Shown here one piece after another: positions 34,741 to 44,400 of a stretch of DNA of 64,000 nt. Below the pieces are notes generated by a model. It was not told the DNA's origin. It ran no database searches and saw only the letters and a list, made by a program, of their open reading frames with translations. The stretch comes from an uncultured Clostridia bacterium. Lineage in GTDB: Bacteria; Bacillota; Clostridia; Lachnospirales; CAG-274. The stretch lies in assembly GCA_944383305.1 (NCBI GenBank), contig CALWOZ010000006.1, positions 1 to 64,000 on the forward strand, given 5' to 3'. The translations under genes were made by a program, and so were the position numbers. Position 1 is the stretch's first letter. Each line of letters starts with the position of its first letter.

Positions 34741-34830
34741 TAACTTTGGCTTTGGAAATAATAGCTGGTTTTATTAATATATAAACAATATATAAAAATT
34801 CATTTATTACCTTAATATTTTGTACTCCTA

Positions 34831-34866
34831 AAAATCCCCTCAACAAATTTGTTGAGGGGGTATTTT
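34831..34866. terminator. Bidirectional terminator between convergent genes
   Basis: CCCCTCAAC / GTTGAGGGG with a 6-base loop, flanked by AAAAT and ATTTT. It serves both the repeat-peptide gene and the minus-strand esterase gene, whose stop is at 34874. Confidence 0.85.
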
Positions 34867-34873
34867 ATAAAAT

Positions 34874-35710
34874 TTATAGCCATCTATAAGATTGTTTGTC
34901 TATAAATCCTCTATTTTTTAATAATGTTTTTAAACTGTCTGTCCATTGTTTAGTTTCTTCTATATTTTCTGCAAGTACTACTCCGTGTTTACCTGTATTA
35001 AATATGTGTAATCTATAATCTACATTTTTATTTTTTAAAGCAATACCTAACTCTAAACTATTTATTGCACTAACAGTAGTATCTTCTAATGTATGCCATA
35101 TAAACATTTGTGGCATATCTTCTCTAACATTTTTTTCTAAAGATAACATTTTTTTAAGTTCTTCATCTTCTCCAGCAATATTTTGAGCAGAGCCTTGATG
35201 AGCATAACTTTCACATAGTGAAACAACTGGATATGATAAAACTGCTAAATCTGGTTTTGCTGATATTTTATCTATATCATCTTGTGGCTCTGTTTCAAAT
35301 TTATCAAAAAACTCTGCTACACACCCTGCTAAGTGTCCACCAGCTGAAAATCCTACAATACCTACTTTATTAGGGTCTATATTAAATTTATCTGCGTTAT
35401 ATCTTATATATCTAATAGCACGCTTAGCATCAATTATAGGAGCTGGGTGTTTATATGGTGCTACTCTATATTTTAATACAAAGGCATTAACACCAAAAAA
35501 GTTTAGCCATCTAGCCATTTTCTCCCCTTCTACTGAACAAAAGCTATATCCTCCACCTGGTAATATAAGCATAGCTCCTCTTATTTTTCTTTCATCAAAC
35601 TCATCTTCTACAAGATATGTATCTATTGTACAGCAGTTTTCATTTTCTACATTTTTTATATTTTCATCAAATAAAGGAATATTATTTTCCCATAAATTGT
35701 AAGTTTCCAT
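34874..35710 (-). CDS. Alpha/beta-hydrolase (acetyl esterase/lipase-like)
   Basis: 278 residues. The oxyanion-hole motif is LILPGGGYSF; the nucleophile elbow is VGIVGFSAGGHLAG (~125); the acid lies in the WHTLEDTTV region and the base His in GKHGVVLA near the C-terminus. This is the BD-FAE/Aes esterase pattern, often acting on acetylated sugars. It is the last gene of a minus-strand cluster, 18 bases after the acetyltransferase gene. Cytoplasmic; the natural substrate is unknown. Confidence 0.85.
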   Translation of the reverse strand: METYNLWENNIPLFDENIKNVENENCCTIDTYLVEDEFDERKIRGAMLILPGGGYSFCSVEGEKMARWLNFFGVNAFVLKYRVAPYKHPAPIIDAKRAIRYIRYNADKFNIDPNKVGIVGFSAGGHLAGCVAEFFDKFETEPQDDIDKISAKPDLAVLSYPVVSLCESYAHQGSAQNIAGEDEELKKMLSLEKNVREDMPQMFIWHTLEDTTVSAINSLELGIALKNKNVDYRLHIFNTGKHGVVLAENIEETKQWTDSLKTLLKNRGFIDKQSYRWL

Positions 35711-35727
35711 TTTTTTCTCCTTTTATA

Positions 35728-36288
35728 TTATTTTATATCTATTGTCTTTATAACTTTAGCAGGATTACCAGCTATTACTACATTATCTCCAAAACTTTTT
35801 GTAACAACAGCTCCAGCTCCTACTACTACATTATGACCTAAAGTTACTCCAGGGCATATAACAGAGTTGCCACCTATCCAACAATTATCACCTATAACTA
35901 TTTTTTTAGCATATTCTACACCACTATTTCTTTCTGTTGGGTCTATTGGATGAGTAGCTGTATATATAGCAACATTAGGGGCTAACATACAGTTTTTACC
36001 TATTATTACCTCTGCCACATCTAGTATAACACAGTTGAAGTTTGCATAAAAGCCTTCTCCTACGTGAATATTTTTACCATAGTCACATCTAAAGCTTGGC
36101 TCCATATAAATACTTTCTCCTGTGCTCCCAAAAAGGTCTTTTAAAATTTTAGTTCTTTTTTCAATATCCATAGGGTCACATTCATTAAATTCTTTACAAG
36201 CTTTTCTTGCATAATTTCTCATTTCTACAAGTTCTTTATCTGTTGGGTCATAAAGCATTTCGGCTAACATTTTTTCTCTTTCTGTCAT
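35728..36288 (-). CDS. maa: Maltose/galactoside O-acetyltransferase family (left-handed beta-helix)
   Basis: 186 residues. The N-terminal REKMLAEMLYDPTDKELVEM is the Mac domain of maltose acetyltransferases. A hexapeptide-repeat beta-helix follows (FNCVILDVAEVIIGKNCMLA, VVIAGNPAKVIKTI), with the active-site His in IYTATHPIDP. It transfers acetyl from acetyl-CoA to sugars. The neighbouring esterase could remove acetyl groups, an acetylation/deacetylation pair by inference. Confidence 0.88.
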   Translation of the reverse strand: MTEREKMLAEMLYDPTDKELVEMRNYARKACKEFNECDPMDIEKRTKILKDLFGSTGESIYMEPSFRCDYGKNIHVGEGFYANFNCVILDVAEVIIGKNCMLAPNVAIYTATHPIDPTERNSGVEYAKKIVIGDNCWIGGNSVICPGVTLGHNVVVGAGAVVTKSFGDNVVIAGNPAKVIKTIDIK

Positions 36289-36306
36289 AGTTTTAATCTC
36301 CTTAAA

Positions 36307-36648
36307 TTATAATAACTCTATTTCTATGGCGACTACTCCATATTTTTTTATGTCATCTTCAGTGTAATACAACTCCATATCTTTATAATTAGGTATTTCA
36401 TCTTGCTTATATCCAATAGATATTTTATCAAAATTTTTATATAACTCTTTAAAATTTTTATATTTATATATTTGTTTTACTTTAACTTTTAATACCTCAT
36501 TAATATTGTTCATATTAATAAAATTTATACAATCACCTATAGAAATTTTTTGTCTTTTTTCATCATATAATCTTAGTTCAATAGTCTTAGTCCCTTGTTT
36601 TATAAGTTTAAAAGGCTCTTCATTTAAGTTCATAATATGCGTATTCAT
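36307..36648 (-). CDS. ASCH domain protein
   Basis: I start at the ATG at 36648 (AAGGAAA upstream); the longer frame from 36714 overlaps the map gene without a ribosome site. 113 residues: MNLNEEPFKLIKQGTKTIEL, RQKISIGDCINFIN and KKYGVVAIEIELL match the ASCH fold, related to PUA domains and thought to bind RNA. It is often named DUF3850-like/activating signal cointegrator homologue. Function unproven. Confidence 0.78.
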   Translation of the reverse strand: MNTHIMNLNEEPFKLIKQGTKTIELRLYDEKRQKISIGDCINFINMNNINEVLKVKVKQIYKYKNFKELYKNFDKISIGYKQDEIPNYKDMELYYTEDDIKKYGVVAIEIELL

Positions 36649-36659
36649 ATATATTTTCC

Positions 36660-37532
36660 TTATATTGTTAAAATTTTGTACCCTGTTTCTGTAACTAAAA
36701 TTGTATGCTCCCATTGGGCTGATAGCTTGTTATCTTTTGTATAAACTGTCCAATTATCATCACCTATATAACAGTCAAATGTACCCTCATTAATCATAGG
36801 CTCTATTGTAAACACCATATTAGGCACCATAATCATAGTTTTTGCATTAGTTCTATAATGATTAATATTAGGTTCTTCATGAAACTTTATACCTACACCG
36901 TGTCCTGATAATGCTCTAACAACTCCATAACCGTGTTTATCGGCTATATCATTTATAACATTGCCTATATCTGATACTGGTCTATACGGTTTTACCGCCT
37001 CTATACCAGCCATTAAACATTCTTTGGTAACCTCCACAAGTTTTTTAGCATTGTCTGATACATTTCCTATCATATACATACGGCTCATATCTGAATAGTA
37101 TCCATCTAAAATAGAGGTTATATCTAAATTTATTATATCTCCATCTTTTAAAATATCATTTTTAGACGGTATGCCGTGACATATAACATTATTTATAGAG
37201 ATACAACAACTTTTAGGAAATCCATTATAGTTAAGTGGGGCTGGTATAGCACCTGCGTCTATGGTAAGTTTATGTACAAGGTCATTAATCTCTAATGTGG
37301 ATACACCTTCTTTTATAATTTTTTCTACCTCGTCTATAATAGATTTTGTAAGTTTTGATGACTTTTCTATACCCTCTATTTGCTTTGGTGTCAATATTAA
37401 GTTTCTATTTGGCAAAGGATATCCTTGATTTTGAAAAGGTTGTAACATTTCTTCATCTTTTCTTAAATGACAGGCTTTATATTTTTTGCCACTTCCACAC
37501 CAACATTGTTCATTTCTTTCTATATTAAACAA
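36660..37532 (-). CDS. map: Type I methionine aminopeptidase with N-terminal SEC-C zinc motif
   Basis: 290 residues. The first ~25 residues, EQCWCGSGKKYKACHLRKD, are a SEC-C type zinc/ribosome-binding motif. The M24A catalytic domain has metal ligands in GDIINLDITSILDGYYSDMS, ALSGHGVGIKFHEEP and VFTIEPMINEG. It removes the initiator Met from new proteins. Its start overlaps the DUF2161 gene end by 8 bases. Map proteins with this SEC-C extension occur in Clostridia as a second form. Confidence 0.93.
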   Translation of the reverse strand: MFNIERNEQCWCGSGKKYKACHLRKDEEMLQPFQNQGYPLPNRNLILTPKQIEGIEKSSKLTKSIIDEVEKIIKEGVSTLEINDLVHKLTIDAGAIPAPLNYNGFPKSCCISINNVICHGIPSKNDILKDGDIINLDITSILDGYYSDMSRMYMIGNVSDNAKKLVEVTKECLMAGIEAVKPYRPVSDIGNVINDIADKHGYGVVRALSGHGVGIKFHEEPNINHYRTNAKTMIMVPNMVFTIEPMINEGTFDCYIGDDNWTVYTKDNKLSAQWEHTILVTETGYKILTI

Positions 37533-38229
37533 GTTTTTCCACCTCCTTAGTGTAATATTTTATAGCTTCTTTAAATTGACCACTTTTTAACATATCTTTA
37601 CCCTTTTTAGATAGAGTATAAACACCTCGTTCTATTCTATCAAAGTATCCATAATGGTTATTTTGTAAAATATAACTAGCATTTTGTATATTAAACTGCT
37701 TTTTTATATTGGAGGGACTTCCTTTTTCTATTTTATTTAAAGCGCAAGCTAAAAATATAACTTGTTCTCTATATGCAGTTAATATATTTTCTTTTTTTGT
37801 ACTTCCACCAATATTTGTGTTTAAATTTCTTCGTTCTATTTCGTTTAAGACTGTTGTTCTTCTTCTAGTTTTTCTTTTTAGTGGCTTATCTTGTGGTTCT
37901 AACACTATCTCTACTGTTTTTAACGGACTATCTAGGGCTACTGTAATAAGTCCTATGTCCATATTCTCTAGTATTTTTAACATATGTTTTACTTCTTTTT
38001 TTCTAAAATTTTTAGGTCTATTAATAGCCACAAAAACTTTATCTGCAAAAGCCTTCCTATCCATAGCTTGATACAAAAGTTTTAGATTAAAACTTTTTTT
38101 CATTTCTATTATTATAAGCTTATTTTCAAATATACAAGCTATGTCACAGTTTTTTACCTCTGCTTGAACATTATATCCATTTTTTAAAAGATAGTCTTTT
38201 ATAGGTTCATAAAGCTGTGTTTCTTTCAT
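37525..38229 (-). CDS. DUF2161 family putative PD-(D/E)XK phosphodiesterase
   Basis: 234 residues. The N-terminal third has the nuclease-fold pattern YNVQAEVKNCDIACIFENKL followed by IIIEMKKSFNLKLLYQAMDR, with E, D and ExK in the right order for a PD-(D/E)XK core. The rest includes a basic stretch (KRKTRRRTTVLNEIERRNLN) and a C-terminal winged-helix-like part (GVYTLSKKGKDML). DUF2161 members are uncharacterised. It sits between pepP (3 bases) and map (8-base overlap), so it belongs to the operon. Confidence 0.82.
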   Translation of the reverse strand: MKETQLYEPIKDYLLKNGYNVQAEVKNCDIACIFENKLIIIEMKKSFNLKLLYQAMDRKAFADKVFVAINRPKNFRKKEVKHMLKILENMDIGLITVALDSPLKTVEIVLEPQDKPLKRKTRRRTTVLNEIERRNLNTNIGGSTKKENILTAYREQVIFLACALNKIEKGSPSNIKKQFNIQNASYILQNNHYGYFDRIERGVYTLSKKGKDMLKSGQFKEAIKYYTKEVEKLV

Positions 38230-38232
38230 AAA

Positions 38233-39483
38233 TTAACGGTTTTTAAAGAAGTCTTCTATATCTTCTACTGTTTTTATAATATCTTTAGATAAGTTTTCAT
38301 ATCCTGTTTCTGTAACAAGAATGTCATCTTCTATTCTTATGCCTATACCCTCTTCTGCTATATAAAGTCCTGGCTCTACTGTTATTACCATACCTGGTTT
38401 AAGTCCATTATCTGTACCTAAATCTCTTGACACGTCGTGAGTGTCTAATCCTAAATAGTGGCTTACACCGTGATAATAATATTTAGATATTTCACTTTTG
38501 TCTTTTATAAGACCTATTTTTTTAAGTTCTTCTTCATAATGTTCTATTAATATTTCGTTAAGTCTTTTAAAAGGTAGCTCTGGTTTTATAGCCTCTATAA
38601 CTTTTCTTTGTCCTTCTAAAACTATGTTATAAAGTTGTTTTTGTCTTTGGCTAAATTTACCATTAGCAGGAAATGTTCTTGATATATCAGCATTATAGTA
38701 CCCATATGTAGCCCCTAAATCTATAAGTATAAGCTCACCATCGTTGATTTTATCATTGTTATCTACATAATGTAATACAGTTGCATTGCTACCACTTGCT
38801 AATATAGTATTAAATGCTACGTCTTTAGAGCCATTTCTTTTTATTTCATAGTCAAAGCAAGCCTCTAACTCATATTCCATTATGTTAGGTTTAGTGTTTT
38901 TCCATATGTTTTCTATACCTTTTTTAGTAATAGCTATTGCTTTTTTCATATTTTCTATTTCTTGTGGTTCTTTAAAAAGTCTATAATATCCTAACTCATT
39001 ATAAATATTTTTTATGTTAACATATGGATAATTTTCTTTTAAAATCTCTGCTTCTTTAAAGGCACGTCTATTTTTATCTAAATATCTGTTTTCTAAATCT
39101 AAATAAGCTGTTTCAATACTATTTCTAAACATTAAATTAGAAAGACTGGCATAAAACTCATCTATATATTTTATATTTTCTATTCCAGATATATTTTTTG
39201 CCTCATCTTCACGTATAGTTTTTCCTTCCCATTTTGCTTTAAGCTCGTCATATCTTTCTATAAATAATGTTTCTTCTATGTTTTCTCCATTTTTTATACC
39301 CATATATATAAGATGTGGCTTATCTATACCTGTCATATAATAAAAATTTCTATTTGGTTCAAAAGGGAAAAATTGGTCACAAGTTTTATGTTGTGCCTTG
39401 CCTGCAAATAATAGTATAATAGCTTTATCTTCTTTTAAAGAACTTATTACTTTTTTACGATTATTTTTAAAAAAATCTTGCAT
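38233..39483 (-). CDS. pepP: Xaa-Pro aminopeptidase (M24B)
   Basis: 416 residues, the usual aminopeptidase P length. A creatinase-like N-terminal domain (FFPFEPNRNFYYMTGIDKPH) precedes the M24B catalytic domain: ligands in ILIDLGATYGYYNADISRTF, the YYHGVSHYLGLDTHDV motif and VITVEPGLYIAEEGIGIRIE. It cleaves N-terminal residues before proline in peptides. Preceded by GGAGATAT. The second gene of a seven-gene minus-strand cluster. Confidence 0.94.
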   Translation of the reverse strand: MQDFFKNNRKKVISSLKEDKAIILLFAGKAQHKTCDQFFPFEPNRNFYYMTGIDKPHLIYMGIKNGENIEETLFIERYDELKAKWEGKTIREDEAKNISGIENIKYIDEFYASLSNLMFRNSIETAYLDLENRYLDKNRRAFKEAEILKENYPYVNIKNIYNELGYYRLFKEPQEIENMKKAIAITKKGIENIWKNTKPNIMEYELEACFDYEIKRNGSKDVAFNTILASGSNATVLHYVDNNDKINDGELILIDLGATYGYYNADISRTFPANGKFSQRQKQLYNIVLEGQRKVIEAIKPELPFKRLNEILIEHYEEELKKIGLIKDKSEISKYYYHGVSHYLGLDTHDVSRDLGTDNGLKPGMVITVEPGLYIAEEGIGIRIEDDILVTETGYENLSKDIIKTVEDIEDFFKNR

Positions 39484-39513
39484 AATATATCTCCTTTATT
39501 ATTAATATTAAAA

Positions 39514-39867
39514 TTATTTTAGTTTTTCATAGTTTTCTTCTTTAAATCCTACTAAAATCATATTATCATTTACTACAATAGGTCTTTTAACAAGCTTACC
39601 ATTTGTAGATAAAAGTTCTAACATTTCATCTTCTGACATATCTTTAATTTTGTCTTTAAGTCCCATTTCTTTATACAAAACTCCACTTGTATTAAAAAAT
39701 TTTTTAAGTTCAAGTCCACTTTTTTCATACCATATTTTAAGTTCATCTTTTGTAGGATTATCTATTGTTATATCTCTATCTATAAATTCTATATTATTAT
39801 CTTGTAGCCACTTTTTAGCCTTTCTACAAGTACCACATTTTGGATATTGTAAAAATAAATTTTTCAT
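39514..39867 (-). CDS. ArsC/Spx family thioredoxin-fold protein
   Basis: 117 residues. It starts FLQYPKCGTCRKAKKWLQDN with a CxxC redox motif, then DRDITIDNPTKDELKIWYEK and the KRPIVVNDNMILVGFKEENY end. This is the YffB/ArsC-like branch rather than Spx proper, since the C-terminal RPI motif with GF is retained but the Spx RNA-polymerase contact region is not evident. AAGGAGTGAT precedes the ATG. First gene of the cluster. Confidence 0.85.
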   Translation of the reverse strand: MKNLFLQYPKCGTCRKAKKWLQDNNIEFIDRDITIDNPTKDELKIWYEKSGLELKKFFNTSGVLYKEMGLKDKIKDMSEDEMLELLSTNGKLVKRPIVVNDNMILVGFKEENYEKLK

Positions 39868-40076
39868 TTTATCACTCCTTTTCTATAATATCCATTATAT
39901 ATTTAAAATTAAATTTTATCAATTATTTTAGTTTAAAAATTTTTAAAATTATAATATAATTAAATTCATAATTTTAAAAATAATAACTAATTATTTATTA
40001 TATATTTTAGAAAGTGTTTTATTAACAAAAAACTTAAAAACAAAACCAATAGTTATTGAATATATATAAAAAATAT

Positions 40077-41223
40077 AACGCCTTACTTAAATATGTCTTT
40101 CAAGTGACAGAGCAAGAGTTAAGCTATATTAATTGACAATAACAAATAATTAGGATAAAGTTTAATACTATGGAAAAGGCAGACGTTATAGGTTTATTTA
40201 TAATGATGTGTTATATCACAAGTATCTGTATATCCTATGTAAGTTAGAATATTTGATACAACATATAAAATAGGTGTACTTACTAGTGTTAGTATATATC
40301 CATAATATTCAACCTTAGGGCTAATGCATAAACTATTGGAACAAGCATTAAAAAATATGCAAAGTAAAGAGCAATATATTTGCTATTTATATCCTTATTC
40401 TATACCATATTATAGACGTAAAGGTTGGGAGATTATATCAAACAAACTAACATATAAAATAAAGGATTATCAACTACCTAAAAATAAACAAGTAGACGGA
40501 AGTGTAAAACGTGTAAAAACGGATAGTGATGAAATTAAAAAAACATATGAAATATACGCTATGAAAACACACGGTGCAATATTAAGAGATGAATTAGCTT
40601 GGAACGAATATTGGCTTTGGGACTCTGATGATATTATGGCTGCTATTTATTATAATGAAAATAATGAACCAGATGGATATTTAATTTATTGGATTGAAAA
40701 TGAAATTTTTCATATAAAAGATATGATTTTTAACAATGAAGATGCTAGAAATGGTTTATGGAACTTTATATCAGCTCATTTTTCTATGGTTGATGAGGTA
40801 ATAGGTGATATATACACAGATGAACCATTGGCGTTTTTATTAGAAGATGCTAGTATAAAAGAAACAATATCTCCTTATTATATGGCAAGGATTGTAGACT
40901 TTGTTAAATTTATAGAAAAGTATCCATTTAAACAATCTAGCGTAAATCGTCAATGGAAATTTACACTAACTGACCCTATTATGAACTGTAATCAAGGTAC
41001 ATTTTTATTAAAAATAGATAAAAATGGCTGTGGGAAAGCAACTAAAATAAATGAACTTTGTAAAGATAAAATTAGTATACAAACAATGACAACAATGTTA
41101 ATGGGATATAAACGTCCTGCTTATTTATCAAAAATTGGTAGAATATATGCAAGTTCTTCTATTATCAATATGTTAGAAGATTCTATTGAACAAAAAACAC
41201 CATATATTTCTGATTATTTTTAA
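40077..41223 (+). pseudogene. Eis-like GNAT acetyltransferase with decayed 5' third
   Basis: From 40324 an intact 299-codon frame gives the second half of an Eis-type acetyltransferase (second GNAT lobe and SCP2-like tail). The same frame upstream reads ISQVSVYPM, stop (40240-40242), VRIFDTTYKIGVLTSVSIYP, stop (40303-40305), YSTLGLMHKLLEQALKNM, which is the normal acetyl-CoA region of the family with Gln and Glu codons changed to TAA. Further upstream YVFQVTEQELSYIN is in another frame. The ATG at 40324 has no ribosome site and lies inside the first domain. So the gene is broken by at least two nonsense changes and a frameshift. Confidence 0.78.
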
Positions 41224-41448
41224 TCCGTTTTTTTGATACTCTGTGTCAAAATAAACACTTATTCTTATCCGTTTTTTTGATATATACTCATAAAAAATAT
41301 TTAAGCTTAACATTTTATATATTTTTTATTAAAAATATACTTATTTTATATAACATTTAACCTAAAATATTTAAAATACTAATATATGAAAATATATTTT
41401 ATTATTTAATATTTTAAACGCCACTAAAAACAGTAAACAACCTATAAA

Positions 41449-41476
41449 AAAAGACTAGATAAAAATCTAGTCTTTT
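41449..41476 (-). terminator. Terminator of the BspA-like gene
   Basis: A 12-bp perfect stem AAAAGACTAGAT / ATCTAGTCTTTT with a 4-base loop, 14 bases past the stop. An almost identical hairpin follows the lipoprotein gene at 46787. Confidence 0.8.
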
Positions 41477-41489
41477 ACTTTGTTCTACT

Positions 41490-44400
41490 TTAAACTGTCA
41501 AAGATGAGTTATCTTTTTCATCATCATCTTCTTCATTTTTATTTTTTTCTTTATCAATTATTTGTTTTTTAACAATATAAGCTATAATTATTAATATTAG
41601 TATTAATAATAATATTATAAGTAAGCTAATATTACCTTCTGCTCCAAAACCAAATGCTGGTTTTTCTGTTAGACGTCTTTCATTTATTTGAGCTCCATTG
41701 TTAGACGCATTTTCTAATATATTATCTATACTAGTGTCAATAGCTTCTCTGTCTGGAACAATGTTTTGTATAGCTTGCCTTGCTAGTTCTTCATATTCTG
41801 GTGTTATAACCTCTAAGTTTCCAAATGTATATACATTGTTATCTGGTATTTGTACATTTACATTTTCTTCTGTATTGTTGTCTAGCTCATTGTTATTTCC
41901 ACCATTATTATCATTATTGTTTCCACCATCTATTATTGGTGGTGTTACTTGATTATCGTTTGTTGTTGTTTCTGTTTGATTGTCTACACTTGTATTTTCT
42001 GTGTTATTTCCACCTGGTACTGTTTGACTTGTACTTTCTGTGCTATTTTCACTTACTGTTTGACTTGTACTTTCTGTGCTACTTTCACTTACTGTTTGAC
42101 TTGTACTTTCTGTACTACTTTCACTTACTGTTTGACTTGTACTTTCTGTACTACTTTCACTTACTGTCTGACTTGTACTTTCCGTATTACTTTCACTTAC
42201 TGTCTGACTTGTACTTTCTGTACTACTTTCAGTTGTTGTTCCACTTGTATCAGGTGATGGTGGAGTATTTTTCTTATTCCATTTTGCATACACATCTATT
42301 GTTAATGTATCTTGACCATTATCTTCTATGCTATCCCATAAATTTGTCACTTTATTTATAAGTTCTTTTTCTTTATACCAACCATCTAAATTATATCCAC
42401 TTTTTGTAGCTGTTTTTAATGTATAACTATCTTCAAATTTTACTGTTTCTGAAAAAATATCATTTGAAGAACCTGCCATTGTTCCATCATTTAAGTGATA
42501 ATTTATAGTTACATCTTTTTGTTCCCAATTTGCATATAGTGTAGTATCACTTGTTATATCTATTGTTGTGTTAAACTGATTTGATCCATCTGTCCAATTT
42601 ATAAACTTATATCCTTTTCTATTTAGGTTTGTATCATCTTGTATTGTTGGTAAATTGTATTTTACACCTACATATGTTGATATAACTTCTGTTTTTGGCT
42701 TATCTTTTGGATATCCATAGTTTAATGTTAATGTAGCTTTTACTGCATTTGCATCAAACACTGGATATAAATTTATATTTGTATCATTCATTTTTACAGT
42801 TGATATTACATCTGAACTTGTGCCATTTGGTGTTAAGGACCAACCTAAAAATAATCCTTGTCCTTGTGGTTGTGCACTTGTTAAAGTGATTTCTTCACCT
42901 TTTGTATAATGTTTTGTATCGGCTGGTACATCTTTAAGATGGTTGCCACTTGTATCAATGTAGTTTACAAATCCTTTTATATAAGTACTCTCACTAAAAG
43001 TTTTAGACAAATTAGATGGACTATTTTTAAATTGACCACTTCCAGTAAATTTATATTCTTTGTCAGAAAGTTTTGTTAAATCTTGTATATCATATACATA
43101 ATTTCTTTCTTCTCTATCATTTAAGTTTTGTGTTTCATCATTTTTGTCTGTGGCTTTTATCTCAGTTAAAACCTCTCCATATCCATTGTATACTACATTT
43201 ATGTTAAACTCATTAGCATCTTTTCTTGTTACATTTGTGTCTATTTTTATAAATTGCCCTAAATAATATATAGGAACAGAAGGGTCTTGACCTTGTGGTA
43301 TAACTCCGTCATAATTTTGACCTTTATCTGTGCTTGCTTTTACATATTGTTCTACATATATAGCCTTTAAATTTGGTGTATTTCTAAATGCAGATGAATA
43401 AATAGTCTTTGTAGTTTTTGGTATCGTTATACTTTCTAGACTGGTACATCCATCAAATACACTATAGCTTATAGTTTCTATATTTGACATTTTTACACTT
43501 GTTAGACTGCTACATCCATAAAAAAAGTCAGTACCTATCTTTGTTAAATTTGATATGTCTATACTTTTTAAATTACGACAGTTTTTAAATGTATAATCTC
43601 CTATGCTTTCTACTTTTGGCATTTCTATACTTTCTAGACTACTACATCCATCAAAGGAAGAGCCTCCTATAATTATTAATTCTGGGAATTCTAAATTTTT
43701 TAGGTTACCACAGTTTTGAAATGTACAATATCCTATACTTTCTACTTTTGGCATTTCTATACTTTCTAGACTACTACATCCATTAAATGCATAATCTTTT
43801 ATACTTATTAAATTTGGTGATTGTATACTTTTTAAATATCTACAGTCATTAAATGCATATGATCCTATGCTTTCTACTTTTGACATTTCTACACTTTTTA
43901 AATTTTCACAGTTTTGAAATGCGTAATTTCCTATGGTTTTTACTTCTGGCATTTCTATACTTATTAAACCATTACTATATTGAAATGCATAATTTCCTAT
44001 ACTTTCTATTTTTGGCATAGATACACTTGTTATAAAAAATCCCTTGAATGCATAATCTTTTATATGTGTTATCTTTTGAGATGTTTTTGTACCTTTTATT
44101 TCTAGATATTCTGGTATAGTTATTTCTGTTTTATTACCTATGTATCTTTCTATACCACCATCTGTTGTAAATACAAAACTATCTGTACTGTCTATATTTA
44201 TCCCTTTATATAAAACATATTTTGCTCCCCAAGGATAATTAAAATCAGCATCTATTTTATCTATTTCTTCTTTTGTATGATTAGGCATTTTTAAAACACA
44301 ATTATCAGGAAATACATTACTACCTCCAATTGAAGTTATATTTTTTGATGTCAACTCTACACTTTCTAAAGAAGAGCATGCGTCAAATGCACCATAGTCT

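Noticed and set aside
34487..34846. 119-codon minus-strand frame (HSPNCCYNHICC-type repeats) and the plus frame at 34523 (MATTGVATDVAV)
   Set aside because: Both are by-products of a 36-bp repeat that leaves several frames open. Neither has a ribosome site, while the GTG frame at 34492 does; only the last part of the second frame is discussed, as a possible shifted tail.
41825..42361. Plus-strand 178-codon frame rich in Leu, Phe and Tyr
   Set aside because: Antisense to the Ser/Thr repeat linker of the BspA-like gene; repetitive and without start signals.
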